Assembly (NCBI RefSeq): GCF_900156305.1
Contig: NZ_FTPL01000001.1
Coordinates: forward strand, 868,001 to 932,000
Reading direction: 5' to 3'
Source: Edaphobacillus lindanitolerans
GTDB lineage: Bacteria; Bacillota; Bacilli; Bacillales_A; Planococcaceae
DNA: 64,000 nt
Below are positions 8,207 to 17,160 of the stretch, piece after piece. A model generated the notes under the pieces. It ran no database searches. It saw only the letters and a program-made list of their open reading frames with translations, and was not told the origin of the DNA. Position 1 is the first letter of the stretch; each line of letters begins with the position of its first letter. The position numbers and the translations under genes were made by a program.

Positions 8207-9340
8207 TTAACCGGCCTTCTCTCTTCCTGCCAGCTTTTTCCTCCGGATTAAATAAACGGATGCAGGCAAAAGCGGAACGAACACTCCCGAGAAAATGGAC
8301 AAAGTCATGCCTGTGGTTGCCCGCCATTCTTTGAAATCGATGATGCTTGGATACAAAGTCAGGGAAAGGAGAAAAGCGATGGTTCCCAGCGGAAGAATGA
8401 ATGTCCGGTAATTCCTTTGTCCAAACAGCCGTGCAGTGCCGAGAATAGCCGCATAAATGTAAATGGAGGCTTTGAAGTACAGGGTGATCAGCCACAGAAA
8501 GGAGATGGTTGATTCGACCCTCTGGATGAAGTTTCCCACGCTGATCTTCTTGGCAAGTTCATAGCCGGGGTATTGCTGTTTTGCCGTATTGTCGCCGCCC
8601 AGTATTGACACGCATAAAAAAGTCAGCAGGATGATCACGGCCGCACTGATCGCACTTCCGATCAAAAAAGAGCGGCCCGCCTGCTTCTCACTGTCTGTGG
8701 ATGCAGAATAAATCACGAGCATGGTGATCGTGTTCAGTGCAAACACCTCAAGAAGGGGGAAAGACGCACGGGCGATCGTTCCAGCCCCGGACTCAAAGAC
8801 CGGCTGGATGTTCTCAATCTTGATCGCCGGCAGCAGAAAGATGAACAGCAGGAATAAAAATACGGCGTATACCAAAATAAAAACCTCTGCCGTCCGGGCA
8901 ATCGTTTCCAGTCCCAGAAACACGCCGATCAGAATAGTCGCGAGCATCAGAAAGTTCAACATGGACATCGGTGTATTCGGCAACATTTCGGTCTGCAGAA
9001 ACGCACCCGAGTAATAAAGCAAGCTGGATGCGTAATTCACCATGACAAGGATGAACAACGCCATGATAAACTTTCCGATCCAGCGACCGAGTATCCACTC
9101 CATTGCCCCAAAAAGCGAATTTCTCGGGAAGCAACGGGCCAGCAACCCGTAAAGGAAGATGATTCCCAACCCCGCCAGCGTCCCGGCTGCGGCTGCCAGC
9201 CAGGCATCCTGCCCCGCTTTTTCCGCCAGGATGGCCGGGACCGCCAGAATACTCGTGCCGGTCGTGAAGAAAAAGACGAGCACACCGAATTGATAGGCAC
9301 TGATTCTCTCTATTCCCTTCATCTTCGCCGTCCTCCTCAC
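8207..9340 (-). CDS. Spore germination receptor subunit B (GerAB family permease)
   Basis: The 377-aa protein has ten hydrophobic segments and belongs to the GerAB/APC-fold family (endospore germination permease). It begins ISAYQFGVLVFFFTTGTSILAVPAILAEKAGQDAWLA, the signature region around helix 1. In characterised receptors the B subunit binds the amino-acid germinant in the spore inner membrane. It starts 6 nt after the gerAC stop, in an operon ordered A-C-B, and is followed by the DUF421 gene. The germinant cannot be inferred. It reads as full length. Confidence 0.92.
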   Translation of the reverse strand: MRRTAKMKGIERISAYQFGVLVFFFTTGTSILAVPAILAEKAGQDAWLAAAAGTLAGLGIIFLYGLLARCFPRNSLFGAMEWILGRWIGKFIMALFILVMVNYASSLLYYSGAFLQTEMLPNTPMSMLNFLMLATILIGVFLGLETIARTAEVFILVYAVFLFLLFIFLLPAIKIENIQPVFESGAGTIARASFPLLEVFALNTITMLVIYSASTDSEKQAGRSFLIGSAISAAVIILLTFLCVSILGGDNTAKQQYPGYELAKKISVGNFIQRVESTISFLWLITLYFKASIYIYAAILGTARLFGQRNYRTFILPLGTIAFLLSLTLYPSIIDFKEWRATTGMTLSIFSGVFVPLLPASVYLIRRKKLAGREKAG

Positions 9341-9346
9341 AGTCGT

Positions 9347-10528
9347 TTAAAGCGGGTTCAGCAGCGTGCCGGTCATCCGGATGTTCATCTCCACTTTGAC
9401 TTTCACCGGAACATTCTCAAAGCCGTGTTCGTCCCATTCACCCTTCAGACTTTTCCATTTATCGGGATGGGACCGGTGGATCGTCTGGCCGAACCCGAAT
9501 ATATCAGAACGGCCCCGAGACTGGGTCTCCTTCACCGTTTCCTCGATGATCCCGGTGAGCTTCTTTTCAAAGAGGTTATCCAAAATATGAATGCTTTCCG
9601 GCTTTTTCATGTCCAGACCGCATTGGACGGATCCGACATTTCCTTTGTTCTTGATGATGATTTCCATTTCGGGATTTCCCCCGCTGAAGCTTGCCTTGAT
9701 TTTTGCATCCGACTTCGTCACTTCAATGGCCACGCTGCCGCCCTCGGGGCAGGAGATGGTTTCAACCGTATTTTTTATGTTGCCGGCCACATAGTTAAAT
9801 CCCTTGCTCTGCTCCGCATCCAGCCAGCCGACCAGCCGATCCTTTTCAAACACAGCCAGATTGTCGAAATACAGCCGGGCGGACGGATGGATTTCTTCGG
9901 TCGCTTCCTTTCCGGTATTCGAATCGGCATCTGCACTCGACAATATGCCGGTCAGCACGGCATCCTTTCCGTCACTCGAGATATCCGCTAGCAGCTCAAA
10001 GAGCGTCATTTTATGGACCTCGGACCAATTATCCGAGGAATTCTCCAGCATGTCGAACAGCTTGTTGGCGGGGATCGTGTCAAGCGCAGTCGGCACCCTC
10101 AGAATATCCGAGGCCGGACGGTCTCTTGCCACAACGACTGAAAAATCAGGCCGCACTTCCCAGTCGCGAACGAAGAGATCCAGCGAATCCCAGATGCCCT
10201 CTCTCGCCATTTCCTCGCCGATGACGAGAAGCTTCAAGTGACCCGGATAAATCTTGCGCGGCACTTGCTTCGTCATTTTGCGGATCGCTTCATAGGCGGT
10301 CTCGCCATCCGCCTGAAAAAGAAGGACCGGGGTCCCTTCCGCTCCTTTATCCGAGGAAATCGCCGAAGGAACGACAACCTGTGCGGAGACCCGGAAGCCC
10401 TCGTCTGACTTGTCGATTCCGAAAGCGACGGCAATGGCAATCTCGTTCAACTCCCGCTTGTCCCAGCAACCGGTGAGAAAACAACAACAGATGATAGTGG
10501 CAACCAGCGGCTTTTTAATGGGGATCAC
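9347..10528 (-). CDS. Spore germination receptor subunit C (GerAC family lipoprotein)
   Basis: The 393-aa precursor has a lipoprotein signal peptide with the lipobox LTGC at Cys21 followed by WDKRELNEIAIAVAFGIDK, the almost invariant start of mature GerAC proteins. The remainder is the Ger(x)C domain organisation. The family acts at the outer face of the spore inner membrane and needs diacylglycerol attached to the Cys. The start overlaps the gerAA stop codon by 4 nt, implying coupled translation. Full length. Confidence 0.93.
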   Translation of the reverse strand: MIPIKKPLVATIICCCFLTGCWDKRELNEIAIAVAFGIDKSDEGFRVSAQVVVPSAISSDKGAEGTPVLLFQADGETAYEAIRKMTKQVPRKIYPGHLKLLVIGEEMAREGIWDSLDLFVRDWEVRPDFSVVVARDRPASDILRVPTALDTIPANKLFDMLENSSDNWSEVHKMTLFELLADISSDGKDAVLTGILSSADADSNTGKEATEEIHPSARLYFDNLAVFEKDRLVGWLDAEQSKGFNYVAGNIKNTVETISCPEGGSVAIEVTKSDAKIKASFSGGNPEMEIIIKNKGNVGSVQCGLDMKKPESIHILDNLFEKKLTGIIEETVKETQSRGRSDIFGFGQTIHRSHPDKWKSLKGEWDEHGFENVPVKVKVEMNIRMTGTLLNPL

Positions 10529-12102
10529 CTTTTCGATTCAGAGTTGTCTGGACTTGATTCCTCAGCTACGGCCGGCTGTTGCCGGGTCGGGTTCGCCTTT
10601 CCGATGAGCCGAGGACGCCTGTACATGCGGGGAATCGGTCCCCGGATCATCGTATCTTTCTGTCCACTCCAGTTAAACGGCGAAAGCGGGCTCATATATG
10701 GAACACCGAATGACCGCAGACTGCACAGATGCAGGATGGTGACGATCAGTCCGATCATGATGCCGTAAAAACCAAAGCATCCCGCAAGGATCATGAAACC
10801 GAAGCGCAGCATCCGGACCGTAAAGCCAAGATCGTATACCGGCGAAACGAAGTTGGCAATGGCCGTCAAGGACACCACGATTACCATGGCCGCGGAGATG
10901 ATCCCCGCTTCCACTGCAGCCGTCCCGATGACCATCGCGCCTACGATGGAAATAGCCGAACCGACATTCCGGGGCATCCGGAGCCCGGCCTCACGCAGAA
11001 TCTCAAATGCCAATTCCATGATGAGCGCTTCGATGAATGCCGGGAACGGCACTCCTTCACGCTGGGCGGCCAGGCTGATCAAGAGAGGCGGCGGCAGCAT
11101 ATTTGGATGGAAGGTCGTGATGGCAATGTAAAAAGCCGGCAGCAGCATAGCGATTCCAAAAGACACATAACGGAGGATCCGGATAAAGCTCGAAAACAAC
11201 ACCCGCTGGTAGTAGTCTTCGGAAGACTGGAAAAACTGAGTGAACAGCGCCGGCACGATCAATACAAACGGACTCCCGTCCACCAGAATGGCGATCCTTC
11301 CTTCCAGCAGGTTGGCGGCGACCGCATCAGGCCGCTCCGTGTTGTAAATCGTGGGGAACATCGTATAGTCTGTATCCTGGATGAATTCCTCGATATACCC
11401 GCTTTCTAGAATTCCGTCAATCTCGATCAAGTCCAGCCTTTTGCGCAGTTCATCCAGCACCCGTTCTTCAATGAGACCGTGAATATACATCAGTTCCACA
11501 TTCGTTTCGGTTCGTGTGCCGATTTTTCTGGATTCGTTCCAAAGATTCGGATCTTTCACCCTGCGCCGGATCAGCGCCGAGTTCACCCGGATGTTTTCGG
11601 AGAATGAATCCCTCGGCCCGCGGACGACGGTCTGTGAATTCGGCTCTGTGACGGCCCGCTCCGCCCATTTGCGGTTGGGAATGACGAGACCTGCCGCATA
11701 CCCGTCCACGAGCAGGAGCGTGTCACCCGAGAGCAGACTTCCCAGCAAGGAAGAGACGGAACCGGATTCTTCCACTTCCCCGACCGTCAAAATCCGTTCC
11801 TTCAGCTCCGACAAAAAGCATTCGTCCGGACTTCCGCCTTCCCTCTCCTCAATCTCCGGCAACTCGATCATCAGTGTTTCCAGAAGGAATTTCTGGAGGG
11901 AGGCCGTGTCCGTCAGGCCGTCTGTATACAAAATGCCGGCCGGGATCCCCTCCCGCCCGATCCGGATTTCCCGGATGATGACATCCGTGCTTTCCCCGAG
12001 GGTCACTTTTAACAGGAGCAGGTTGTCCTGCAGGCTTTTCTGAAGACAATCCCGGCCGGAAGCTTCCGGCTGTCCGCCTTTCTTCTGATCAAACAAACTC
12101 AA
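10525..12102 (-). CDS. Spore germination receptor subunit A (GerAA family)
   Basis: The protein has a soluble N-terminal domain (about residues 1-245) and a C-terminal block of membrane helices (about 255-475). The conserved GerA core is present: MLLPAFYIAITTFHPNMLP, then LMELAFEILREAGLRMPR and PVYDLGFTVRMLRFGF. The frame stays open to 12177, but I start at TTG 12102 (or TTG 12105). An AAGGG site precedes it, and a sigma-G-like promoter at 12137-12167 lies inside the longer frame, so the longer start would not be on the transcript. That gives 525 aa. It is the first gene of gerAA-AC-AB-DUF421. Germination receptors of this type assemble in the forespore inner membrane and respond to small nutrients. 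Confidence 0.92.
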   Translation of the reverse strand: MSLFDQKKGGQPEASGRDCLQKSLQDNLLLLKVTLGESTDVIIREIRIGREGIPAGILYTDGLTDTASLQKFLLETLMIELPEIEEREGGSPDECFLSELKERILTVGEVEESGSVSSLLGSLLSGDTLLLVDGYAAGLVIPNRKWAERAVTEPNSQTVVRGPRDSFSENIRVNSALIRRRVKDPNLWNESRKIGTRTETNVELMYIHGLIEERVLDELRKRLDLIEIDGILESGYIEEFIQDTDYTMFPTIYNTERPDAVAANLLEGRIAILVDGSPFVLIVPALFTQFFQSSEDYYQRVLFSSFIRILRYVSFGIAMLLPAFYIAITTFHPNMLPPPLLISLAAQREGVPFPAFIEALIMELAFEILREAGLRMPRNVGSAISIVGAMVIGTAAVEAGIISAAMVIVVSLTAIANFVSPVYDLGFTVRMLRFGFMILAGCFGFYGIMIGLIVTILHLCSLRSFGVPYMSPLSPFNWSGQKDTMIRGPIPRMYRRPRLIGKANPTRQQPAVAEESSPDNSESKR

Positions 12103-12136
12103 CAAGCTTCCCTTCTCTCCCGTTGTGATTACTTGA

Positions 12137-12167
12137 CAGTATGAAAGCTCCGGAACCCGTTTATACA
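12137..12167 (-). promoter_or_regulatory. Sigma-G-like promoter of the germination operon
   Basis: Reading the minus strand, TGTATA (12167-12162) is followed by exactly 18 nt and CATACTG (12143-12137). The Bacillus sigma-G consensus is TGAATA-17/18-CATACTA, so each element has one mismatch. It lies about 30 nt before the preferred gerAA start. Forespore-specific sigma-G transcription is what is known for gerA operons. Confidence 0.7.
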
Positions 12168-12202
12168 TAGGTTGCAAGATTTGTGCTGTGTTGCTGTCGG
12201 AC

Positions 12203-12256
12203 GAAAAAAAGAACAGATCCCTTCAATCCAGGTTTCTGGAATGACGGAATCTGTTC
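12203..12256 (-). terminator. Terminator of the vWA lipoprotein gene
   Basis: On the minus strand GAACAGATTCC and GGATCTGTTC arms enclose a longer loop and are followed by TTTTTTT. It begins 18 nt after the corrected stop codon at 12274. Confidence 0.75.
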
Positions 12257-12273
12257 TGTTGGTTTTGCAGGGG

Positions 12274-13631
12274 CTACTTCCCCTCATAAATCCGGTCAAT
12301 CTCTTTGCGTTTCTCATCCAGATCACTGTACGACTTATTCATCAGGTACTTCTTCATTTCAACTATACGGTCGCCCATTTCCCAGTAGTATTCGTTGCGC
12401 ATGTCGATGATCTTGTTTTTGCTGGGGACTGTTGATCTTGCCTTGCGTCTGAAGAGTCAGCAACGCATGTTGCATTTTGTGTGATTCGCTGCGGTTCTGC
12501 ACTTTCCAGTTTATTTCAATCTTATTTATATCAGATCTTTCTCCAAATTTATCCATTACAAGATTGTTCTTTTCTTCGAGCCACCAATCCTGCCACTTTT
12601 TTGCGTCCTCAAGCGACCAGTCGAATTCCGCTTTGAGCTGCTCGTGGTTGCGTGCATTCGTATACGTTCCGCCTGCCGCTTCAGCGACATCCTGCAGCTG
12701 CTGTTCTTCCTTGCTCGCCACGTCAAATCCAATGATATGGACAATCGGAGAAATTCCCGAAGCCTTGAGTGCTGCTGCGGATTGGACCGGATCGCCGCCG
12801 CATGTTTCCATGCCGTCGCTGACGACAAAGATGACATTTTCATCATGCTCGCCCTTGTAGGGCTCCAGATCTTTCTGCGCCTGCCCGATCGCGCCTGCAA
12901 GCGGTGTCCAGCCTGCCGGATTGAACTGATTCAAGGATTCGGCCAATTGGCTTTCTTCATAAGGCTGAATTGGATAAACAAGCTCATTCGATGCACAAGA
13001 CATGGCCTTGTCTGCTTTGGAACCGGTCCCTTTGTGCCCGTACACCCTTAACCCGGCATTTGCCTCGGCCGGCAAACTAGATGCAAAACTCCGGATCGCT
13101 TCCTTGGCGAGCTCCATCCTCGTCTTAGAGCCAATGACATTGGCCATGCTGCCGCTCGCATCAAGCAAGATTTCAACATTATAGGAAGCATCAGACCCGT
13201 CCGGACCGCTGCCTCCCGGACCGCCGGGGACGCTGCCTGATCGGAGGGCCCCCATCGGATCTTCGTACTCCATCTTGAACAATGAATACAAATGCTCCAG
13301 CAACTGCCTCAGCTCTTCATCGCTCGCATCCCTCCGTTAGGGCAGGGATTCCGTCCGTAATTGTCTCCAGATCCTGTTCGGGAATATTTGCATCGTCGGA
13401 AGCAAACTCCCCTGCCGGATACTCAACCACTTCCTTCAAGGCAATCGGCATCGGCCGGCTTCCAAATGCAGGCTCCCCGTCTGGAAGACCCTTCTGCGGT
13501 TCCGCTTCTTCCGGCTCCTCTTCCTCAGGCACCCCGGCCGCCCCCGCTTCAGGCTGCACTTCTTCTTTGCAGCCTGCCAACATGATCAGCAAGAAAACCA
13601 ATAGACCCGCAACCCTTGTAAAACGCCTCAC
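12274..13631 (-). pseudogene. vWA-domain lipoprotein (YwmC/YwmD-like) with two single-base frameshifts
   Basis: Three pieces in different frames make one protein. Piece 1 (from GTG 13631, with AGGGGGG upstream) is a lipoprotein signal (LLVFLLIMLAGC) plus an acidic linker. Piece 2 begins in another frame near 13330 and holds the von Willebrand A domain, with the MIDAS residues in LLDASGSM and, further on, DGMETCGG. Piece 3 begins near 12427 and reads KNKIIDMRNEYYWEMGDRIV on to a TAG at 12274. Removing one base from the CCC run at 13330-13332 and one from the GGGG run at 12424-12427 restores a continuous 451-aa frame; the length is divisible by 3 only after both corrections. This is either a real double frameshift or two homopolymer errors. 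Related Bacillus YwmC/YwmD are secreted vWA proteins of unknown role. Confidence 0.8.
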
Positions 13632-13734
13632 GCAATCCCCCCTTACGCTCCTCATTATTTCCCAGTTTAGGATATCGGAAACGGGAAAACAACTTGAATT
13701 AAGAGTGCTTCATCCCTTCGAGTCCACCACTAAA

Positions 13735-13768
13735 ACAAATAAGACCCGCCGGTTTTTTCCCGCGGGTC
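13735..13768 (-). terminator. Terminator of the peptidase/symporter operon
   Basis: GACCCGC and GCGGGTC arms (13743-13749, 13762-13768) are followed on the minus strand by a T-rich tail. It lies just after the stop codon of the 69-aa gene. Confidence 0.75.
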
Positions 13769-13783
13769 GGTTCACCTCTCTAT

Positions 13784-13993
13784 TCATACAACCGGGCTCT
13801 TGCCGACCGGGGTGACCGGCTCTTCTGTTTCAGGGAGCGCCGTTTCTTCAGCCTTTAGATGATCCGCATGAGCAGTGTGCTTTCCGATCTGCAACATTTC
13901 ACGGATCACAACAACGGCGATGAACAACATGCCGACTCCGCCCCATGCGAAAACAAACAGGTAGAAGAAAGAGAATGCGCCAAATGACATCAT
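13784..13993 (-). CDS. 69-aa single-pass membrane protein linked to the symporter
   Basis: The protein has one strong hydrophobic segment (about residues 5-30, FGAFSFFYLFVFAWGGVGMLF onward) and a polar, acidic tail ending in EEPVTPVGKSPVV. Its start overlaps the stop codon of the symporter gene by 4 nt, so it is translationally coupled. Small partner proteins next to sodium:solute symporters are known (for example YhjC beside YhjB, or YhdT beside PanF), usually encoded upstream rather than downstream. I infer a symporter-associated subunit; I do not recognise a named family. Confidence 0.75.
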   Translation of the reverse strand: MMSFGAFSFFYLFVFAWGGVGMLFIAVVVIREMLQIGKHTAHADHLKAEETALPETEEPVTPVGKSPVV

Positions 13994-15504
13994 ACCCTTT
14001 CACCCCCTCCGCTCAGATGATGATCCGGCTCATATGTTCTCAAAACGTTATAGTCAAACCGGTGTTTTGTAAACGGCAGGGAAACCAAAATGACAACGAA
14101 CGGCAGGAACAGAGACAGCATATTGCCGACAAACCAGTTCAGGTCCTCATCCTGGATCATCACAAATGCACTCAACCCCGAAATCAGGCCGATGGCAATC
14201 GATGCAAAGGCCACTTTGCTGTTGAGCCGCTTCAGCCAAAGACCCAAGATCAGAGAAGCCGCGGGTGCAGCAAACAGTATTCCGCTGAAAATATCGATCA
14301 TCAGCAAAGATACCCCGTCAAGAAGTGTGGCCGCAGCGCCGATGACCACACCTGCCAGGAGAATGATCATCCGGCCAAAGCGCGTTTGCTGGGACTCGGT
14401 CGCATTTTTTCGGATGTATCTTTTGTAGAGATCCAGCGTGAACATCGCCTGGAGGCCTGCAAGTCCATTTCCTCCGGTCGTCAAACCGGTCATCAAGATC
14501 AGAATCACAAAGGCCACGGCTCCGAAATCTCCCAGGACCAATTGGAAGATATAAGGCGCGGCACCGCTGTTGACGGCCACTTCCTCCGAAGTGAGACCGA
14601 GCGAGTAGAAACCTCCTCCGATTACGTTCCCGAAGATGATCGGGATCGGCATCCAAGCTACAACCGTTCCGATCAGGTAAGCCCAGAACAGGCTCTTTGT
14701 ACTCTTGGCAGAAGCCGCAGTGGAATAATAGCTCTGGCTCAGCAAGACTTGCCCCATGGCAATCACCACTGCGGAAAGTCCGTAACGGAGGCCGGCCGTG
14801 TTAAAGAAAATGAGTGCATCCGGGTTGTGTTCCGGGTGCGCGGTATCTGTCGAAATGATTTTCAGAGACTCGAAGATATGCGCCAGACCCAGTTCCTTGA
14901 CGATAAAGGGAACCGTAATGAAAACAACAAGCAAGATCACAAAAAACTGAAATACCGAGTTATAGATCGAGCCCCTCAATCCTGCGATGGCGATGAAACT
15001 CGCAAATAGCATCGACGCCAGGAAAGCGGTGATCTTGAAATTCAATCCGAATGTGTATTCAAAGGCATAGGCAATCCCCACCGCCTGCATGACACACACA
15101 TAGAGGACCAGGCAAATTCCGAACACGAGAAATGTATTGGCGAGCCGGGTGCCAAACCGCTCCCGGATAAATTCGATGAACGTCGTGGATTTTGGCATGA
15201 GCGTCCGAATCCTCAACGCTATCGGGATGAATAACAGGAAAGGCAATGCCGCTCCCCACGCATAGTTAAAGCCTCCGCTCACCCCGTACCAAATACCGGC
15301 TTCCCCGGCCCCCATGAGAGAACCTGCCCATACCCATGCGACAAAAACGCTCGCGGCGATAAACCCAAACGGGATCCCCCTGCCTGCGGTCAATAATTCA
15401 TCGACCTGGTTCAGTCTATTGTTCTTGTTGATCAATGCCGAAATGCCGATCAAAATTACGGCAAAGACAAATAAAATTGAATAACCCGCCAGCGCACCGG
15501 TCAT
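13990..15504 (-). CDS. Sodium:solute symporter family (SSF) permease
   Basis: The 504-aa protein shows about 13 membrane segments in the SSF/LeuT-like arrangement. LLTAGRGIPFGFIAASVFVAWVWAGSLMG near residue 37 is the classic first-repeat motif, and the long AGLRGSIYNSVFQFFVI region holds the SSF signature. It overlaps the peptidase gene upstream (4 nt) and the 69-aa membrane protein downstream (4 nt). Import of peptides or their degradation products that the P1-type peptidase handles is the natural inference. Sodium coupling is a family property, not something visible here. Confidence 0.88.
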   Translation of the reverse strand: MTGALAGYSILFVFAVILIGISALINKNNRLNQVDELLTAGRGIPFGFIAASVFVAWVWAGSLMGAGEAGIWYGVSGGFNYAWGAALPFLLFIPIALRIRTLMPKSTTFIEFIRERFGTRLANTFLVFGICLVLYVCVMQAVGIAYAFEYTFGLNFKITAFLASMLFASFIAIAGLRGSIYNSVFQFFVILLVVFITVPFIVKELGLAHIFESLKIISTDTAHPEHNPDALIFFNTAGLRYGLSAVVIAMGQVLLSQSYYSTAASAKSTKSLFWAYLIGTVVAWMPIPIIFGNVIGGGFYSLGLTSEEVAVNSGAAPYIFQLVLGDFGAVAFVILILMTGLTTGGNGLAGLQAMFTLDLYKRYIRKNATESQQTRFGRMIILLAGVVIGAAATLLDGVSLLMIDIFSGILFAAPAASLILGLWLKRLNSKVAFASIAIGLISGLSAFVMIQDEDLNWFVGNMLSLFLPFVVILVSLPFTKHRFDYNVLRTYEPDHHLSGGGERV

Positions 15505-16619
15505 GACCGCTCACCTTCCTTTTCCGGACTGACCCGGTTATACCGGCGGAGGACAGCGAGCAGTTCTTGATGGTCGATTGCTTTGATCACTTTGCCCTCA
15601 GGTTTTAAGGTGGTCATATCTTCAGCCGAAACCATCGCATTGATGATCGCTTCATCGACCGCATGCACGGCCTGTTCGTAGATGCAATCAAAATATTCAT
15701 CATTGATCAAGTCCATATGAAGCCTCGCTTTTTCCTGCTGGGGGATTTCCATCTCATTGGCATTCGAGAAGGCGAGGAAGATATCCCCTGAGTCATTCCC
15801 GCCGGGGGTCCCGCTTCTGCCGATGCCGATTGCAGCACGTTTGGCCAATCGTCTCAGCTGATGGGGCAACATCGGGATATCCGTTCCGATGATGACAATG
15901 ATCGAACCCATTTCTTTTCCGTAGAGAACGTGCTCTGTGAGATGCTTGCCGACAGGAACACCAGCCACATTCAGCCAATCACGCTTGCCGTGGTTTGCCT
16001 GGACAAGCACACCTATATGATAATTCTCCCCGTCGATGTCAACCTGTCTGGAGGAGGTGCCGGTTCCGCCTTTGAACTCATAGCAGATCATCCCGGTCCC
16101 GCCGCCGACATTTCCTTGATCGATCTTTCCGCTTTTGGCTGTTTCCAGCGCCTCGAGCACATGATGTTCTTTCACATGGAATCCGTTGATATCGTTTAAG
16201 ATCCCGTCATAAGTTTCGGCGACAACCGGCATGGCCCAAAGATGCCGGCGGTGATACTGCTCCTTGTACGTATCCACCATCCACTTGGTCACAGCCTGGT
16301 GGACCGTGCCGACAGCATGCGTGTTGGAGATGCAAATCGGGCTCAGGAAGTAACCGGCATCCTGGATCCAATGGGTGCCCGTCATCTCGCCGTTTCCGTT
16401 CAAGGCATACATACCGGCCCAAACAGGGCTCAGCGTACTGCGGTCACTCGCCGGTAATATTGCCGTAACACCTGTTCGGACAGGACCTTTCCCCACTTCA
16501 AGCTGCCCGTCCCCTTGCAATAGAGTTGCATATCCGACTGTCACTCCGGGAACATCCGTGATGGCATTAAACGCTCCGGTCTTCCCTTCAAATGGAATTC
16601 CCAAGTCTCTTGCGTCCAT
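15501..16619 (-). CDS. P1-family aminopeptidase (DmpA / beta-peptidyl aminopeptidase type)
   Basis: The 372-aa protein has the DmpA layout: AITDVPGVTVGYATL near the N terminus, the GNVGGGTGMICYEFKGGTGTSSR loop, and NDSGDIFLAFS near residue 275. There Ser277 is the expected nucleophile, exposed at the new N terminus by self-cleavage into alpha and beta chains. Relatives act as D-aminopeptidases/amidases or on beta-amino-acid peptides. I start at ATG 16619 (GAGGGG about 12 nt upstream); the frame stays open to 16682 but that start has no ribosome site and contains a cre-like element. It is translated with the SSF permease and a small membrane protein. No signal peptide, so it is cytoplasmic: uptake, then hydrolysis. 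Confidence 0.88.
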   Translation of the reverse strand: MDARDLGIPFEGKTGAFNAITDVPGVTVGYATLLQGDGQLEVGKGPVRTGVTAILPASDRSTLSPVWAGMYALNGNGEMTGTHWIQDAGYFLSPICISNTHAVGTVHQAVTKWMVDTYKEQYHRRHLWAMPVVAETYDGILNDINGFHVKEHHVLEALETAKSGKIDQGNVGGGTGMICYEFKGGTGTSSRQVDIDGENYHIGVLVQANHGKRDWLNVAGVPVGKHLTEHVLYGKEMGSIIVIIGTDIPMLPHQLRRLAKRAAIGIGRSGTPGGNDSGDIFLAFSNANEMEIPQQEKARLHMDLINDEYFDCIYEQAVHAVDEAIINAMVSAEDMTTLKPEGKVIKAIDHQELLAVLRRYNRVSPEKEGERS

Positions 16620-16667
16620 TTTTTCAAGCTTCCCCTCTACTTTGGTATCTTTGTTGTTTGGTCTTCT

Positions 16668-16681
16668 GTAAAGCGCTTGCA
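16668..16681. promoter_or_regulatory. cre-like element upstream of the peptidase operon
   Basis: On the minus strand TGCAAGCGCTTTAC matches 12 of 14 positions of the CcpA operator consensus TGNAANCGNWNNCA. The last two bases differ. It sits about 50 bp before the preferred peptidase start, which suits catabolite repression. Confidence 0.45.
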
Positions 16682-16818
16682 TTTTGCTAAATATTCAATC
16701 TACCTACTCTGAATATTATATTCTTATTAAGAGGGCAAGTCTTATACGGAATGTACAAACTTTCTATCGTTCTTTGGACGGTTTGTCCTGTAAATATGGG
16801 CCATTGACTTGGATCATA

Positions 16819-16852
16819 TAAAAAAGAAGGAACCGGGGGCTCCTTCTTCAAA
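16819..16852 (-). terminator. Terminator of the 88-aa hypothetical gene
   Basis: On the minus strand AAGAAGGAGCCCC...GGTTCCTTCTT is followed by TTTT. It lies 40-75 nt after the stop codon at 16894. Confidence 0.8.
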
Positions 16853-16893
16853 AGTTCTGTTTGATCAAGCACGGCTTCCGATTTTCTTTCCCC

Positions 16894-17160
16894 CTACTCC
16901 CACCGGGCAAAGCGGAAGGTTCGCTCGTACAGCATTTCGCCTGTGCCCGATTCAACCGGCCCGATGGAGCGGAGCACTTTGCAGCGCCGGCGTTTGGCGA
17001 TGATCCAGGCATACCGCAATGCGTCGTCATCTTCCAACTGTACAGGCGAGTCGGACTCCAGCCGGACGATGAATTCCCAGTCATCGGACCAGCCGGCATA
17101 AAGAACGCCCAGTTTCCACGCCACCACATCATCCAATTCTCGCTCACTGATTAGATTCAT
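16894..17160 (-). CDS. Hypothetical protein, 88 aa
   Basis: The gene has AGGAG 8-9 nt before its ATG and its own terminator, so I take it as real. The protein is small and soluble, with no cysteines in pairs, signal or membrane segment. It is rich in Trp and acidic residues in the first half (VAWKLGVLYAGWSDDWEFIVRLES) and basic later (AKRRRCKVLRS). I do not recognise a family. It is monocistronic between the peptidase operon and an AT-rich intergenic stretch. Confidence 0.7.
   Translation of the reverse strand: MNLISERELDDVVAWKLGVLYAGWSDDWEFIVRLESDSPVQLEDDDALRYAWIIAKRRRCKVLRSIGPVESGTGEMLYERTFRFARWE

Noticed and set aside
12359-13303. Intact cytoplasmic vWA protein
   Set aside because: The shorter frame lacks the lipoprotein signal found just upstream in another frame, and its C terminus changes frame at a GGGG run; a single broken gene explains all parts.
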